From contig DCWA01000029.1 of the NCBI GenBank assembly GCA_002327445.1, forward strand, positions 53,315 to 117,314: DNA of 64,000 nt. Direction: 5' to 3'. Position numbers and translations under genes: made by a program. How positions within the stretch are numbered: position 1 is the first letter of the stretch; each line of letters starts with the position of its first letter. The notes beneath the pieces are model-generated. The model searched no databases and was not told the origin of the DNA. It saw nothing but the letters and a program-made list of their open reading frames with translations. This document shows, in pieces, positions 7,933-16,263 of this stretch. Source of the stretch: Desulfobacteraceae bacterium UBA2174. GTDB taxonomy: Bacteria; Desulfobacterota; Desulfobacteria; Desulfobacterales; UBA2174.

Positions 7933-8532
7933 ATGGACGCGCCGGTTCGCCTGCAAACGCCCCTGGACAACGCCGCCGTCGAAGCCCTGCGCAGTGGCCA
8001 GCGCATCCTGCTCAGCGGGATCGTCTACACGGCCCGCGATGCGGCCCACAAGCGTCTGGTGGCCGCCATCGAAGCCGGCGATCCCCTCCCCTTGCCGCTG
8101 GAGGGGCAGGTCATCTACTACGTCGGCCCGACCCCGCCCCGCCCCGGCCATGTCATCGGCGCCGCCGGACCGACCACGAGCTACCGGATGGACCCGTATG
8201 CCCCGGCGCTGATCGCCCGCGGCCTGAAGGCGATGATCAGCAAGGGCGCGCGGGGATCGGCGGTCAAGGAGGCCATGCGCACCTTTAAAGCCGTCTACTT
8301 GGCCGCCATCGGCGGGGCCGGAGCCCTCATGGCCCGATCGGTGCGGGCCGCCGAGATGGTGGCCTATCCGGATCTGGGCACCGAGGCGATCCGGCGCCTG
8401 GTGGTGGCGGACATGCCGCTCATCGTCGTCAACGACGTGCATGGCGGCGACCTGTACGTGGAAGGTAGCGCGGCCTACCGCCTTCCCTTCCCTTCCCCGG
8501 AGAAACGACTCACTTCTTTACCGCCGGTTTAG
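7933..8532 (+). CDS. Class I fumarase-like hydratase, beta subunit
   Basis: The 199-residue protein corresponds to the C-terminal fumarase domain. It has the hallmark S-G-I-V-Y-T-A-R-D-A-A-H, Y-V-G-P-T-P and G-P-T-T-S-Y-R-M-D strings and the M-I-S-K-G helix. The reading frame is open back to 7858, overlapping the alpha gene. ATG 7933 is preferred because AGAGGTGAAG at 7921-7930 is a clear SD and the resulting length is normal. It pairs with the preceding gene to form one hydratase. Confidence 0.87.
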   Translation: MDAPVRLQTPLDNAAVEALRSGQRILLSGIVYTARDAAHKRLVAAIEAGDPLPLPLEGQVIYYVGPTPPRPGHVIGAAGPTTSYRMDPYAPALIARGLKAMISKGARGSAVKEAMRTFKAVYLAAIGGAGALMARSVRAAEMVAYPDLGTEAIRRLVVADMPLIVVNDVHGGDLYVEGSAAYRLPFPSPEKRLTSLPPV

Positions 8533-8574
8533 GCCCGTGGATCGAGCCGGTCCGGTCATTACCTGGAGGTGCGG

Positions 8575-9966
8575 ATGTACATTGCGCAACAAGTCGCCCG
8601 TCTGTCGGGGGACCTGACCTATGAAAAGCTCGACGAAGCCTTGGTGGACCGAACCAAGTATCTGCTGCTCGACTTCCTCGGCGTCGCCCTGCGCGGTTCC
8701 ATCACCGAGTCTTCCCGCCTGGTGCAGCGATTTCTGACCGTCAACCATGTGCCGCCCCCCGACGGCGTGCCCGTCATCGGCACTCCCCTCTACGCGCAAG
8801 GATCCCTGGCGGCCCTCGCCAACGGCTGCGCCGGTCACGCCATCGAACTGGACGACGTGGTCAACGCGGCATCCCTCCACCCCGCGGTGACGGTGATGCC
8901 GGCGGCCCTCTCCGCCGCTTGGATCTCCGGCTGTTCGGGGCGGGAACTGATCGAGGGGATCGTCGCCGGCTACGAGATGACGGTAAAACTCGGCATCGCC
9001 CTGGACCCGGCGGCCCACTACGCCCAAGGGTTCCATCCCACCGGCACCTGCGGCGCTTTCGGAGCGGCCCTGGCGGCGGCCAGGATCCTGAAGCTCGACG
9101 CCGATCGGATGGCCAACGCCCTGGGCATCGCCGGCAGCCAGGCGTCCGGTTCGCTGGAGTTTCTGGCCGACGGCGCCTTCACCAAGCGGTTCAATGCCGG
9201 CTGGGCGGCCCACGCCGGCTTCATCGCGGCCCTCCTGGCCCGGGAAGGGTTCACCGGGCCGGCCAGCATCATCGATGGACGGCTGGGCTTTCTCCATGGC
9301 TACTCCCCCAAATCCAGGGCCGAAAAGGTGCTGGCCGGGTGGGGGGCTCCCTACGAGGTGATGAAGACGAGCATCAAGCCCCATGCCTGCTGCCGCTACA
9401 AGCAGGGTCCCATCGACTGCATCCTGGCCATCGTCAGGGAAAACAACCTCGAGGAGCCGGACATCGAGAGGATCGTGGTGAGCGTCCTCAAGGCCGGCCA
9501 GGCCTTGGTGGCGGAACCGCGCGAGAAGAAGCTCGCCCCCAAGAGCATCGTGGACGCCCAGTTCAGCATGCCCTTCGGCGCGGCAGTGGCGGTGCTTTAC
9601 GGCCGGGCGTTTCTAGATCAATACTGCCGGGAGAACATCGACTCGCCCCGGGTCCGGAGCCTGATGGAGCGCGTCATCTGTGTTTCAAACGACGCCCTCG
9701 AACAGGAATTCCCCGACAAGTGGCCCGCTGAGGTCGAAATCGTCACCCGCGACGGCAGAAGCTTGCGCAAGCATCTGGAATACCCCAAGGGCGATCCGGA
9801 AAATCCGCTCTCTTGGGACGAGATCATCGAGAAGTTCAACAGCCTGGCCTCGGCGGTGTTGGACGCGGAGAGGCGCGCGGCGATTGTCCACCGGGTACGG
9901 GCCGTGGACGGCGAGGCAACGATCCGTCCCTTGATGGCGCTGCTGGCCTCCAGCGCGGAAGGTTGA
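8575..9966 (+). CDS. MmgE/PrpD family protein (first paralogue)
   Basis: The 463-residue protein has the MmgE/PrpD fold. An N-terminal helical domain carries L-A-N-G-C-A-G-H-A-I-E-L-D-D and H-P-T-G-T-C-G-A-F-G-A-A, and the lid domain begins I-K-P-H-A-C-C-R-Y-K. The family includes 2-methylcitrate dehydratase, cis-aconitate decarboxylase and iminodisuccinate epimerase, all acting on C4-C7 polycarboxylates. ATG 8575 has GGAGGT at 8565-8570. It lies 42 nt after the hydratase. The exact reaction is not assignable. Its double Cys at the lid hinge is a useful comparison for the second paralogue. Confidence 0.85.
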   Translation: MYIAQQVARLSGDLTYEKLDEALVDRTKYLLLDFLGVALRGSITESSRLVQRFLTVNHVPPPDGVPVIGTPLYAQGSLAALANGCAGHAIELDDVVNAASLHPAVTVMPAALSAAWISGCSGRELIEGIVAGYEMTVKLGIALDPAAHYAQGFHPTGTCGAFGAALAAARILKLDADRMANALGIAGSQASGSLEFLADGAFTKRFNAGWAAHAGFIAALLAREGFTGPASIIDGRLGFLHGYSPKSRAEKVLAGWGAPYEVMKTSIKPHACCRYKQGPIDCILAIVRENNLEEPDIERIVVSVLKAGQALVAEPREKKLAPKSIVDAQFSMPFGAAVAVLYGRAFLDQYCRENIDSPRVRSLMERVICVSNDALEQEFPDKWPAEVEIVTRDGRSLRKHLEYPKGDPENPLSWDEIIEKFNSLASAVLDAERRAAIVHRVRAVDGEATIRPLMALLASSAEG

Positions 9967-10233
9967 CCGTGACAAAGGTATCTGGAGGGCATTCCGAGCG
10001 GAGCGAGGAATCTGCAGTCGGGAATACGGCGGGAAACGGTGGCAGACTCGAAGAGATCCCTCGGCGCTGCGCGCCTCGGGATGACAAAAAGGGAGCGCCT
10101 CGGGATGACAAAAAGGGGGCGCATCGGGATGACAATAAGAAGACGCCTTCGCTGAACCTTGAACCCTGAACCTTGAACCCTGAACCCTGAACCCTGGAAC
10201 GCGCCGCAGGCGCCTTGTTCAATGGAGCACACC
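9967..10233 (+). repeat. Intergenic repeat block (24-bp direct repeats and heptamers)
   Basis: This 267-nt gap carries no gene. At 10071-10142 a unit of about 24 bp, beginning GCGCCTCGGGATGACAAAAA, is repeated three times. It is preceded by a palindromic flank (CCTCGGCGCTGCGCGCCTCGG near 10060). At 10153-10197 a period-7 array of GAACCCT/GAACCTT follows. The same 24-bp unit recurs inverted at the right end of the window, and the heptamers recur at 19.57 and 41.73 kb. It splits an otherwise tightly packed operon. Confidence 0.85.
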
Positions 10234-10896
10234 ATGGCGGACTACCGGGAAAAATTTTGGCGGCTTCGCCTCGAAGCCTGCCGCAAGGCCCTGGAAAGAA
10301 ACCACTTCGCGGCATGGGTGGTCCCGTCCGTGCGGGAGGCCCGGGATCTTTTCCGCGAACAAATCCTGCCCAACCTCACCCCTGCCCCGCGCACGGCATC
10401 CTGGGGCGACTCCCAGACGCTGCATGCCACCGGAATCCTCGACGAGATCCGCCGCAACCCGGAAATCGAACTCATCGAAACCTTCGACCCCGCCGTCCCC
10501 CGCGAGACGCTCATCGAGCGGCGGCGCCAGGCCTTGCTGGTGGATCTTTTTCTCACCGGATCCAGCGCGGTGACCGAAGCGGGACAGTTGGTCAATCTGG
10601 ACATGATCGGCAACCGCATCGGCGGGATCACCTTCGGGCCGCGGCACGTGGTGCTCTTCATCGGCCGCAACAAACTCACGGGCAACATAGAAGAAGCCAT
10701 GCGCCGCATCAAGCAGGTATCCGCCCCGCTCAACGCCATGCGCCACGAAGGGTTCAAGCTTCCCTGCGCCGCCACGGGGCGCTGCATGGACTGCGACAGC
10801 CCCCAGAGGATCTGCAACACGTGGAGCATCACCGAAAAATCCTATCCCAAAGGCAGAATCCGGGTCATTCTCATCAACGAGGACCACGGCCTTTAA
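10234..10896 (+). CDS. LUD-domain (LutC/YkgG-like) protein
   Basis: The 220-residue protein resembles the LUD fold: T-A-S-W-G-D-S near residue 58, then D-L-F-L-T-G-S-S-A-V-T-E-A-G and F-G-P-R-H-V-V-L-F-I-G-R-N-K. A C-terminal Cys cluster (C-A-A-T-G-R-C-M-D-C-D and R-I-C-N) is typical of the stand-alone LUD proteins of anaerobes. Lactate-utilisation LutC is a relative, but no LutAB partners are here. The start ATG 10234 gives the conserved N-terminus; an upstream in-frame ATG exists at 10222. The function in this operon is unknown. Confidence 0.75.
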   Translation: MADYREKFWRLRLEACRKALERNHFAAWVVPSVREARDLFREQILPNLTPAPRTASWGDSQTLHATGILDEIRRNPEIELIETFDPAVPRETLIERRRQALLVDLFLTGSSAVTEAGQLVNLDMIGNRIGGITFGPRHVVLFIGRNKLTGNIEEAMRRIKQVSAPLNAMRHEGFKLPCAATGRCMDCDSPQRICNTWSITEKSYPKGRIRVILINEDHGL

Positions 10897-10916
10897 AAAA
10901 GAGGTGAAAGACGGCG

Positions 10917-11303
10917 ATGACGCAGGAACGCTTTGAAAAAGGATTGAAGGTCCGGCGCGAGGTTCTGGGGGACGCGTATGTGGATGCCGCTCTGTCGAAG
11001 ATGGACGATTTCAACCGTCCGCTCCAGGAGTTGGTCACCGAGTACTGCTGGGGCGCGGTGTGGACCCGTCCGGGGCTCGGCCGCAAGACCCGCAGCCTGA
11101 TCAACCTGGCCATGCTCACCGCGCTCAACCGGCCCCATGAAATCAAGATCCATTTGAAGGGCGCCCTGAACAACGGCTGCAGCCGGGAAGAAATCATGGA
11201 AACCCTCTTGCAGACGGCGATCTACTGCGGCGTCCCGGCGGCGGTGGACAGCTTCCGCCTCGCCCGGGAGGCCTTTGCCGAACTCGATACGAAAAAGGAG
11301 TGA
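10917..11303 (+). CDS. Carboxymuconolactone decarboxylase (PcaC/AhpD-like) family protein
   Basis: The 128-residue all-helical protein matches the PcaC branch: E-Y-C-W-G near residue 42, then R-S-L-I-N-L-A-M-L and a conserved P-H-E-I-K-I-H, with C-S-R-E-E-I near residue 85. There is no CxxC redox pair, so an AhpD peroxidase role is unlikely. It begins 20 nt after the LUD gene and ends 1 nt before the next MmgE/PrpD start. In the operon it may act on a keto- or lactone-type intermediate; that is inference. Confidence 0.8.
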   Translation: MTQERFEKGLKVRREVLGDAYVDAALSKMDDFNRPLQELVTEYCWGAVWTRPGLGRKTRSLINLAMLTALNRPHEIKIHLKGALNNGCSREEIMETLLQTAIYCGVPAAVDSFRLAREAFAELDTKKE

Positions 11304-11304
11304 T

Positions 11305-12624
11305 ATGGAAACGACCCGGAAGCTGGCAGAATTCGTCTGTGACACCCGCTTTGCGGACATTCCCCCCGCCGTGGTGCAAAAGGCCAAGGAATGCTTCCTC
11401 GACTGGCAGGGGGTCGCCCTGGCCGGCACCACCGATCCGGTGGCGCCCATCGTCATGGACTACGTGCGGGCCTTCGGCGGCCGGCCCGAGGCCGGGGTGA
11501 TCGGTTCGGACCTGCGCACCGACGCCGCCTCCGCCGCCTTCGCCAACGGCGTCATCGGCCATGCCCTCGACTTCGACGACTACCACGACGAGACGGTGAT
11601 CCACGCCTCGGCCGCGTGCATTCCGGCGATCTTGGCGGTGGCCGAGCGCAACCGCCTCGGCGGCGAGGACCTTTTGGCGGCGATGATCCTGGGCATCGAC
11701 GTCTGCATCCGGGTCGGCCTGGGCCTCGGCGATTATCATTACCAGCGCGGATGGCACACGACCGCCACGGCCGGCACCTTCGGCGCCACGGCAGGAGTGG
11801 CCAAGCTGCTGGGGTTTGACGTGGATCGGACGGTCAACGCCTTCGGCATCTGCGGCACCCAGGCCGCGGGGCTGCGCCAGGTCTTCGGCACCATGACCAA
11901 GCCGTTTCACGCCGGCAAGGTCTCCCATGAAGGGGTGCTGTCCTGCTTTCTGACCCGGGGTGGATTCACCGCGCCCGCCAACATCATCGAGGGCGAGCTG
12001 GGCCTGTTGAACGTCCTCACCGACGCCCCCGACGAAGCCGTGATCCTCAGGGATCTGGGGGCCCATTGGTACGTGATGGACCTCAGCATCAAGCCTTACC
12101 CCACGTGAGCGTGAACGCACTCGACGATGAATCTCCTGGAGGAGATTGGGACCCGCAAGAACCTGGATATCGAGCGCATCGAAAAAATCGACCTGGAGAT
12201 CGGACCGGTGGCCTCCACCGCGGCCTCCATCAAAGAGCCCCGCAAAGGGGTGGAAGGAAAATTCAGCGTCTGGTTTCTCGCCGCCTTGGCCCTGGCGGAA
12301 GGAAGCGTCACCCTGGAAAAGTTCACCGACGAAAAGGTCAACGACCCTCGCCTGGTGAGGCTCCGGCGAAAGATCCACACCCGCCTCGATCCGCGGATCG
12401 GGTTCGGCGCGCGCTTCTGCATCCGCATGGCCGACGGAACGGAACACAAGGGTTTCCTCGCCAAGCCCAAGGGGGATCCGGACAACCCCTTGACCCCCGA
12501 GGAGCTGAACAGGAAGTTCCGCAGCGCGGCGGGGATGGTGCTCAGGGAAGAGCGGGTGGAGCGGTTGATCGAAGCCATCGGGCGGCTGGAGGCCATTCCC
12601 GACGTCAACCAACTCGCATCGTAG
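11305..12624 (+). CDS. MmgE/PrpD family protein with two in-frame TGA codons (probable selenoprotein)
   Basis: The ORF is open from ATG 11305 to TGA at 12106-12108, reads one Ala codon (GCG), meets TGA again at 12112-12114, and then continues in the same frame to TAG at 12622-12624. Both sides are clear MmgE/PrpD: N-domain motifs I-G-H-A-L-D-F-D-D and T-A-T-A-G-T-F-G-A, then I-K-P-Y-P-T-U-A-U-T-H, then the C-domain with K-G-D-P-D-N-P-L-T. Read through, it gives 439 residues, normal for the family, with the UGAs at residues 268 and 270. The first aligns with the second Cys of I-K-P-H-A-C-C in the paralogue at 8575. A perfect hairpin follows at SECIS distance. A double nonsense pseudogene is the alternative. 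Confidence 0.72.
12130..12147 (+). promoter_or_regulatory. Candidate bacterial SECIS hairpin
   Basis: AATCTCC at 12130-12136 pairs perfectly with GGAGATT at 12141-12147 across the four-base loop TGGA, which has a G among its first two bases. The loop lies 28 nt after the first TGA and 22 nt after the second. Both fall in the 16-37 nt range known for bacterial SECIS elements. It is inside the coding frame, as bacterial SECIS must be. No SD precedes ATG 12127, so the hairpin is not a start-site feature of a separate gene. Confidence 0.6.
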
Positions 12625-12762
12625 GGATTCCGCAAGGGTTTTCCCCCTTGCCCGGGGCGCCCCGGCCGGTCGATGGGACCAGGGCCTCCCTCCAGGCGAG
12701 GGAAAAGCATCTTTCGGGACTGAATCGGATTCGGCCAAAATTGCCGGTTCGGGCAAAACCTG

Positions 12763-12791
12763 TTGATTTATCTTTTTCTTCTGCGTATTGT
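12763..12791 (+). promoter_or_regulatory. Possible sigma70-type promoter before the TRAP transporter genes
   Basis: The 351-nt gap between the PrpD gene and the TAXI protein is AT-rich around here. TTGATT (12763-12768), a 17-nt spacer and TATTGT (12786-12791) give a plausible but imperfect -35/-10 pair. It would start transcription about 175 nt upstream of the solute-binding protein. Apart from this I see nothing definite in 12625-12975. Confidence 0.3.
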
Positions 12792-12975
12792 TTTTATGCT
12801 GCTCCAACCGGATTGCTCATTTTTCCTATTGAATCCATTCAGTTAACGAGCATCGGCGGCAGTGATTAACGCGTAGCGGCGATGTTGGCCGCGACAGGCC
12901 TGCCGCAAGAGAGGCACCTTCCAAAAGCCCGACGGCGGTAGCTTTCTCAACCCCACTGTACCGAGGAGGATTGTG

Positions 12976-14016
12976 ATGACAAGGAAAAGATCAGGTTACG
13001 GGTTTTGCGCGTTCGCGGCATTCATCGTCACGGCTTTTGTCCTTGCGGCCATTAATCCGGCTTTCGCAGCGGAGCGCAAGTCGATCCGCTGGGCCGTGTC
13101 CAGTACCGGCTCCTACGGATACAAGGTGGCGGCCAGTGTCGCCCGCATGATCGAAGACGCCCTGGGCGGTGAATACACCGTCACCGTCAACCCCTATCCA
13201 TCGACCACGGCCGCCATGAAATCCACGATGAACGGCGAGGGGGAAATCAGCTACAGCGCCGACGTGGGAATGACTCCACTCTATGAAGGTTCGGGGGCCT
13301 TCAAGGATTTCAAGCCGACGGTCTCCAAGATCGTCCACACCTGGTATGCCTACCCGATGGAATCCTTCATGGCGGTCTACGCGCCCAAGGGCGACCAGTT
13401 CAAGTCCTGGGGCGACTTCAGCGGCAAGCCGGTGTTCTTCACCCCCGCCGGTTACATGAACTGGCTGAATTTCGCCCGCGTCTTCAAAGCCCTGGGCTAC
13501 GAATTCAAGCACGTTCAGATCTCCGAAGCCTCCCAGAGCGACGCGCTCCAGGCCGATACCATCCTGGGGGCCGTGGCCTACACCACCGCCGGCGTCTCCC
13601 TGCCTTCCTACTGGCGTGAGACTGAACTGCGCATCCCGCTCAAGATCATCAACCCCAGCGACGAAGAAGTGAAAAAACTGACCGCCGCAAACCTGACTCC
13701 TGTGGAAATCGATCCGGCCAAGGCCTTCAGCAAGGACGTGGGCGTTCCTAAAATCCTGGGCGTTCCGCTCCTCTTCTCCTACAACGCCCGGCCGGACATG
13801 CCGGAAGACGTGATCTACAAGATTCTGAGCGCCCTCTACAAGGAGCGGGACAACCTCGCCAAGGCCGAACCGGGTTTTGTGCCGCTGGCCAAGGATTTCG
13901 TCGGAATGCAGGTCACCGGCATCCAGGCCAACCCCCATATCCCGGTACATGCCGGCCTGGCCAAGTTCCTCAAGGAGCACAACGCCTGGAACGACAAGTG
14001 GACCGTCGCCAAGTGA
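12976..14016 (+). CDS. TAXI-family TRAP transporter solute-binding protein
   Basis: The 346-residue protein has a Sec signal peptide: T-R-K-R at the N-terminus, a hydrophobic core to about residue 30, and probable cleavage after A-F-A. The TAXI signature follows (W-A-V-S-S-T-G-S-Y-G-Y near 38, then a D-V-G-M-T/P-L-Y-E-G stretch). TAXI proteins bind organic acids in the periplasm and hand them to a fused permease, here the next gene. ATG 12976 has GAGGAGGA at 12963-12970; GTG 12973 is less likely. It is probably the importer for the acid degraded by the upstream operon. Confidence 0.9.
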   Translation: MTRKRSGYGFCAFAAFIVTAFVLAAINPAFAAERKSIRWAVSSTGSYGYKVAASVARMIEDALGGEYTVTVNPYPSTTAAMKSTMNGEGEISYSADVGMTPLYEGSGAFKDFKPTVSKIVHTWYAYPMESFMAVYAPKGDQFKSWGDFSGKPVFFTPAGYMNWLNFARVFKALGYEFKHVQISEASQSDALQADTILGAVAYTTAGVSLPSYWRETELRIPLKIINPSDEEVKKLTAANLTPVEIDPAKAFSKDVGVPKILGVPLLFSYNARPDMPEDVIYKILSALYKERDNLAKAEPGFVPLAKDFVGMQVTGIQANPHIPVHAGLAKFLKEHNAWNDKWTVAK

Positions 14017-14152
14017 TGACGCAGGGGTTCGCCTCCCGACCGCCGACGGGTGGCACCTTTTTCCTACCGTTGGGGATAGATTCGACACGCTTCGGTGAAG
14101 GGCCCGGAACGGATGCCCGATCACGGGCCTGATCAAGGGAAGACCAGCCAGC

Positions 14153-14194
14153 GCCGCGCCGGCGGATGCGGAAAGCCGCCGGCGCGGCCTTTTT
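14153..14194 (+). terminator. Intrinsic terminator between TRAP binding protein and permease
   Basis: GCCGCGCCGGCGG (14153-14165) pairs perfectly with CCGCCGGCGCGGC (14176-14188) over a 10-nt loop and is followed by TTTTT at 14190-14194. A partial copy (GCGCGGCCTTTTT) follows at 14201-14213. The position suggests attenuation, so that much more binding protein than permease is made. Confidence 0.85.
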
Positions 14195-14262
14195 AGACAG
14201 GCGCGGCCTTTTTGGAAAGGATGCAAGATTCTCAAGGCTTTCGAGCGAAAGGGGAAAGTGGA

Positions 14263-16233
14263 ATGCTGAGCAGTCTTACCAACCGCCAATCCGCCCTTAA
14301 CAACCTGATCTTCGCCTTGTCGCTGTTGATGTTCGGGTGGTTGTGCTGGTATTTTTACACCGGATTCGGCGGACCGGCCGAACTGGCGGCATCCCTGGTG
14401 CCGGTGGCGTTGATTCTGCAGATCCTGCACATGTACCAGAAGGACAGCCTTTACAAACGATTGCCGCGCTGGGCCAATCGCCTCCTCATCGTCATATACG
14501 CCGCCATCTGCGCGTTCGCCTTCTACCATTTCGTCACCCAGTACGACGACATCTCCATCTGGCGCCAGGGCTCCTACACCAGAACGGACTTCATCATGGG
14601 ACTGCTCGTGTTTCTCCTGGTGATGGAGCTGTCGCGTATCGCGCATCCGGAACTGTTCTGGATCAACCTGATCATGGTGTTCTATACCCTCTATGGTAAT
14701 TTGAGCCCCGTCGACTTCTTCTGGCACCCGGGAACCACCTTCTACCGCATCGTCACCTCGAGCACGGTGGAGCTTTCCACCGGCATTTACGGCCAGTACG
14801 CCCAGATCGCCCTGGCGACCATCGGCGCCTTTCTCCTCCTGGCCGCAGCGGCCCGGGGCTTCGACGCCCAGAGCGCCATGGTCCAGTTCATGCGCCGCAT
14901 CGCGGGCAAATCCCGGGCCACCATTCCCCAGACGGCGGTGCTCGCCTCGTCTGCGGTGGGGATGATCAGCGGCAGCGGCGCGGCCAATGCCGCGGTGGTC
15001 GGCAGCTTCACCATCCCCTTGATGAAGAAGTACGGGGTGCCGGGCGAGTTTGCCGCGGCCGTCGAGACATCGGCCTCCATGGGCGGGCTGATCATGCCGC
15101 CGGTGATGGCGGTGGCCGGCTTCGTGATGGCCGAATTCCTCGGGGTCACCTACTGGAGCGTGGCCCTGCGCGGGTTCGCCCTGGCCTTCGTCTATTTTTC
15201 CACCCTCGGGCTGTCGATCTACCTGCTCAGCCTCCGGCTCATGCCCCCCGATCCCATCGAGAAAGCCGAAATCGCCCTTTACGAACAGCTCAAGACCGGC
15301 ATCTTCTTTCTGGGGATCATCTTTCTCACCATCCTCATGGGCGTGTTCAAGGTCGGCGAGCAGCTCGCCGGGCTCTACACCGGGGCCTTCATGTTCGTTC
15401 TGCTCCTGATCTGCTACCTGCTCTTCAAGCACCTGTTGAAGGACAAGGCCACCCAAAAGGATGCGATTTTACCCAACATCCGCATCATGATCGAGACCCA
15501 CGCCGAGCTGACCTCCTATCTGACCCTCATGCTCTGCACCCTCGGTATCATGGTCGGCCTATTCACCGTCACCGGCTTTATCAACCGCATGGGAAGCATG
15601 CTGTTGCAGGTTGGCGAGTGGCACATCATCGCCATGGTCCTGATGGCCTACCTCTTCGGCTGGCTGGTGGGCGCGGGGTTGCCCCCCACCGCCACCTACA
15701 TCGTGCTGGCGGTCATCGTGGTGGATCCCATGCGCAAGATGGGGGTAGATCCCTGGATCGCCCACTTCTTCTGCTTCCTCATCGCGGTCTGGGGCGAACT
15801 CTCCCCGCCGACATCCCTGGCAGCGGCCGTCTCCTCGCGGATTGCCAACGCCTCCTTCGTGAAAACGATGTACCAGGCCCTGAGGCTGTGCATTCCCGTC
15901 ACCATCATGACCTTCACCATCTTCGTCCGCTCCGAGCTGGTGACGAAGACCGGCTGGGAGCAGGTCCTGGCCATGGTGCTCATCGCCATCGCCTGCTGGG
16001 GGGTTTCCATGGCCTTTTTTGGCAGGATCGTGTCCGGCATCCAGATGGACCTGTTGATTCGCACCATCCTCGGTCTGTTCTGCCTGGTGATTCTCTTCCA
16101 CCCCCAAAACCAAGTGGCCATCTGGATGGCCATCGTGGCCCTGCCGGTAACCATCTACTGCATCCGGCGCCATCAGCGGGTGGCACCCCGGGAGCGCGCC
16201 TTGAAGGAGGCAGCGCAGCCCGCCGGGGCTTGA
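14263..16233 (+). CDS. TRAP transporter fused permease (DctQ-DctM type, TAXI system)
   Basis: The 656-residue inner-membrane protein joins a small four-helix DctQ-like part (about 1-150) to a large DctM-like part. It has the hallmark G-S-G-A-A-N-A-A-V-V-G-S and S-A-S-M-G-G-L-I-M-P-P-V in one half and G-A-G-L-P-P-T-A-T-Y-I-V plus L-S-P-P-T-S-L-A-A-A-V in the other. It uses an ion gradient to import the acid delivered by the TAXI protein. The frame is open from TTG 14212, but ATG 14263, after AAAGGGGAAAGTGGA, gives a normal N-terminus. Confidence 0.92.
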   Translation: MLSSLTNRQSALNNLIFALSLLMFGWLCWYFYTGFGGPAELAASLVPVALILQILHMYQKDSLYKRLPRWANRLLIVIYAAICAFAFYHFVTQYDDISIWRQGSYTRTDFIMGLLVFLLVMELSRIAHPELFWINLIMVFYTLYGNLSPVDFFWHPGTTFYRIVTSSTVELSTGIYGQYAQIALATIGAFLLLAAAARGFDAQSAMVQFMRRIAGKSRATIPQTAVLASSAVGMISGSGAANAAVVGSFTIPLMKKYGVPGEFAAAVETSASMGGLIMPPVMAVAGFVMAEFLGVTYWSVALRGFALAFVYFSTLGLSIYLLSLRLMPPDPIEKAEIALYEQLKTGIFFLGIIFLTILMGVFKVGEQLAGLYTGAFMFVLLLICYLLFKHLLKDKATQKDAILPNIRIMIETHAELTSYLTLMLCTLGIMVGLFTVTGFINRMGSMLLQVGEWHIIAMVLMAYLFGWLVGAGLPPTATYIVLAVIVVDPMRKMGVDPWIAHFFCFLIAVWGELSPPTSLAAAVSSRIANASFVKTMYQALRLCIPVTIMTFTIFVRSELVTKTGWEQVLAMVLIAIACWGVSMAFFGRIVSGIQMDLLIRTILGLFCLVILFHPQNQVAIWMAIVALPVTIYCIRRHQRVAPRERALKEAAQPAGA

Positions 16234-16263
16234 CCCTTTAAAGCCCGTCAGGGCGACGCAAGA

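Noticed and set aside
10934..11300. AhpD-type peroxidase for the PcaC-like gene
   Set aside because: The redox CxxC pair is absent.
12127..12624. Separate gene starting at ATG 12127
   Set aside because: No SD precedes it, the ATG sits directly before the hairpin, and the protein is exactly the missing C-terminal half of the upstream MmgE/PrpD frame.
12066..12869. Frameshift explanation for the broken PrpD gene
   Set aside because: The homologous sequence resumes in the same frame after the two TGAs; the alternative frame shows no family motifs.
12991..15456. 821-residue minus-strand ORF opposite the TRAP genes
   Set aside because: It spans the TAXI and permease genes and a terminator on the other strand, with no recognisable domain.
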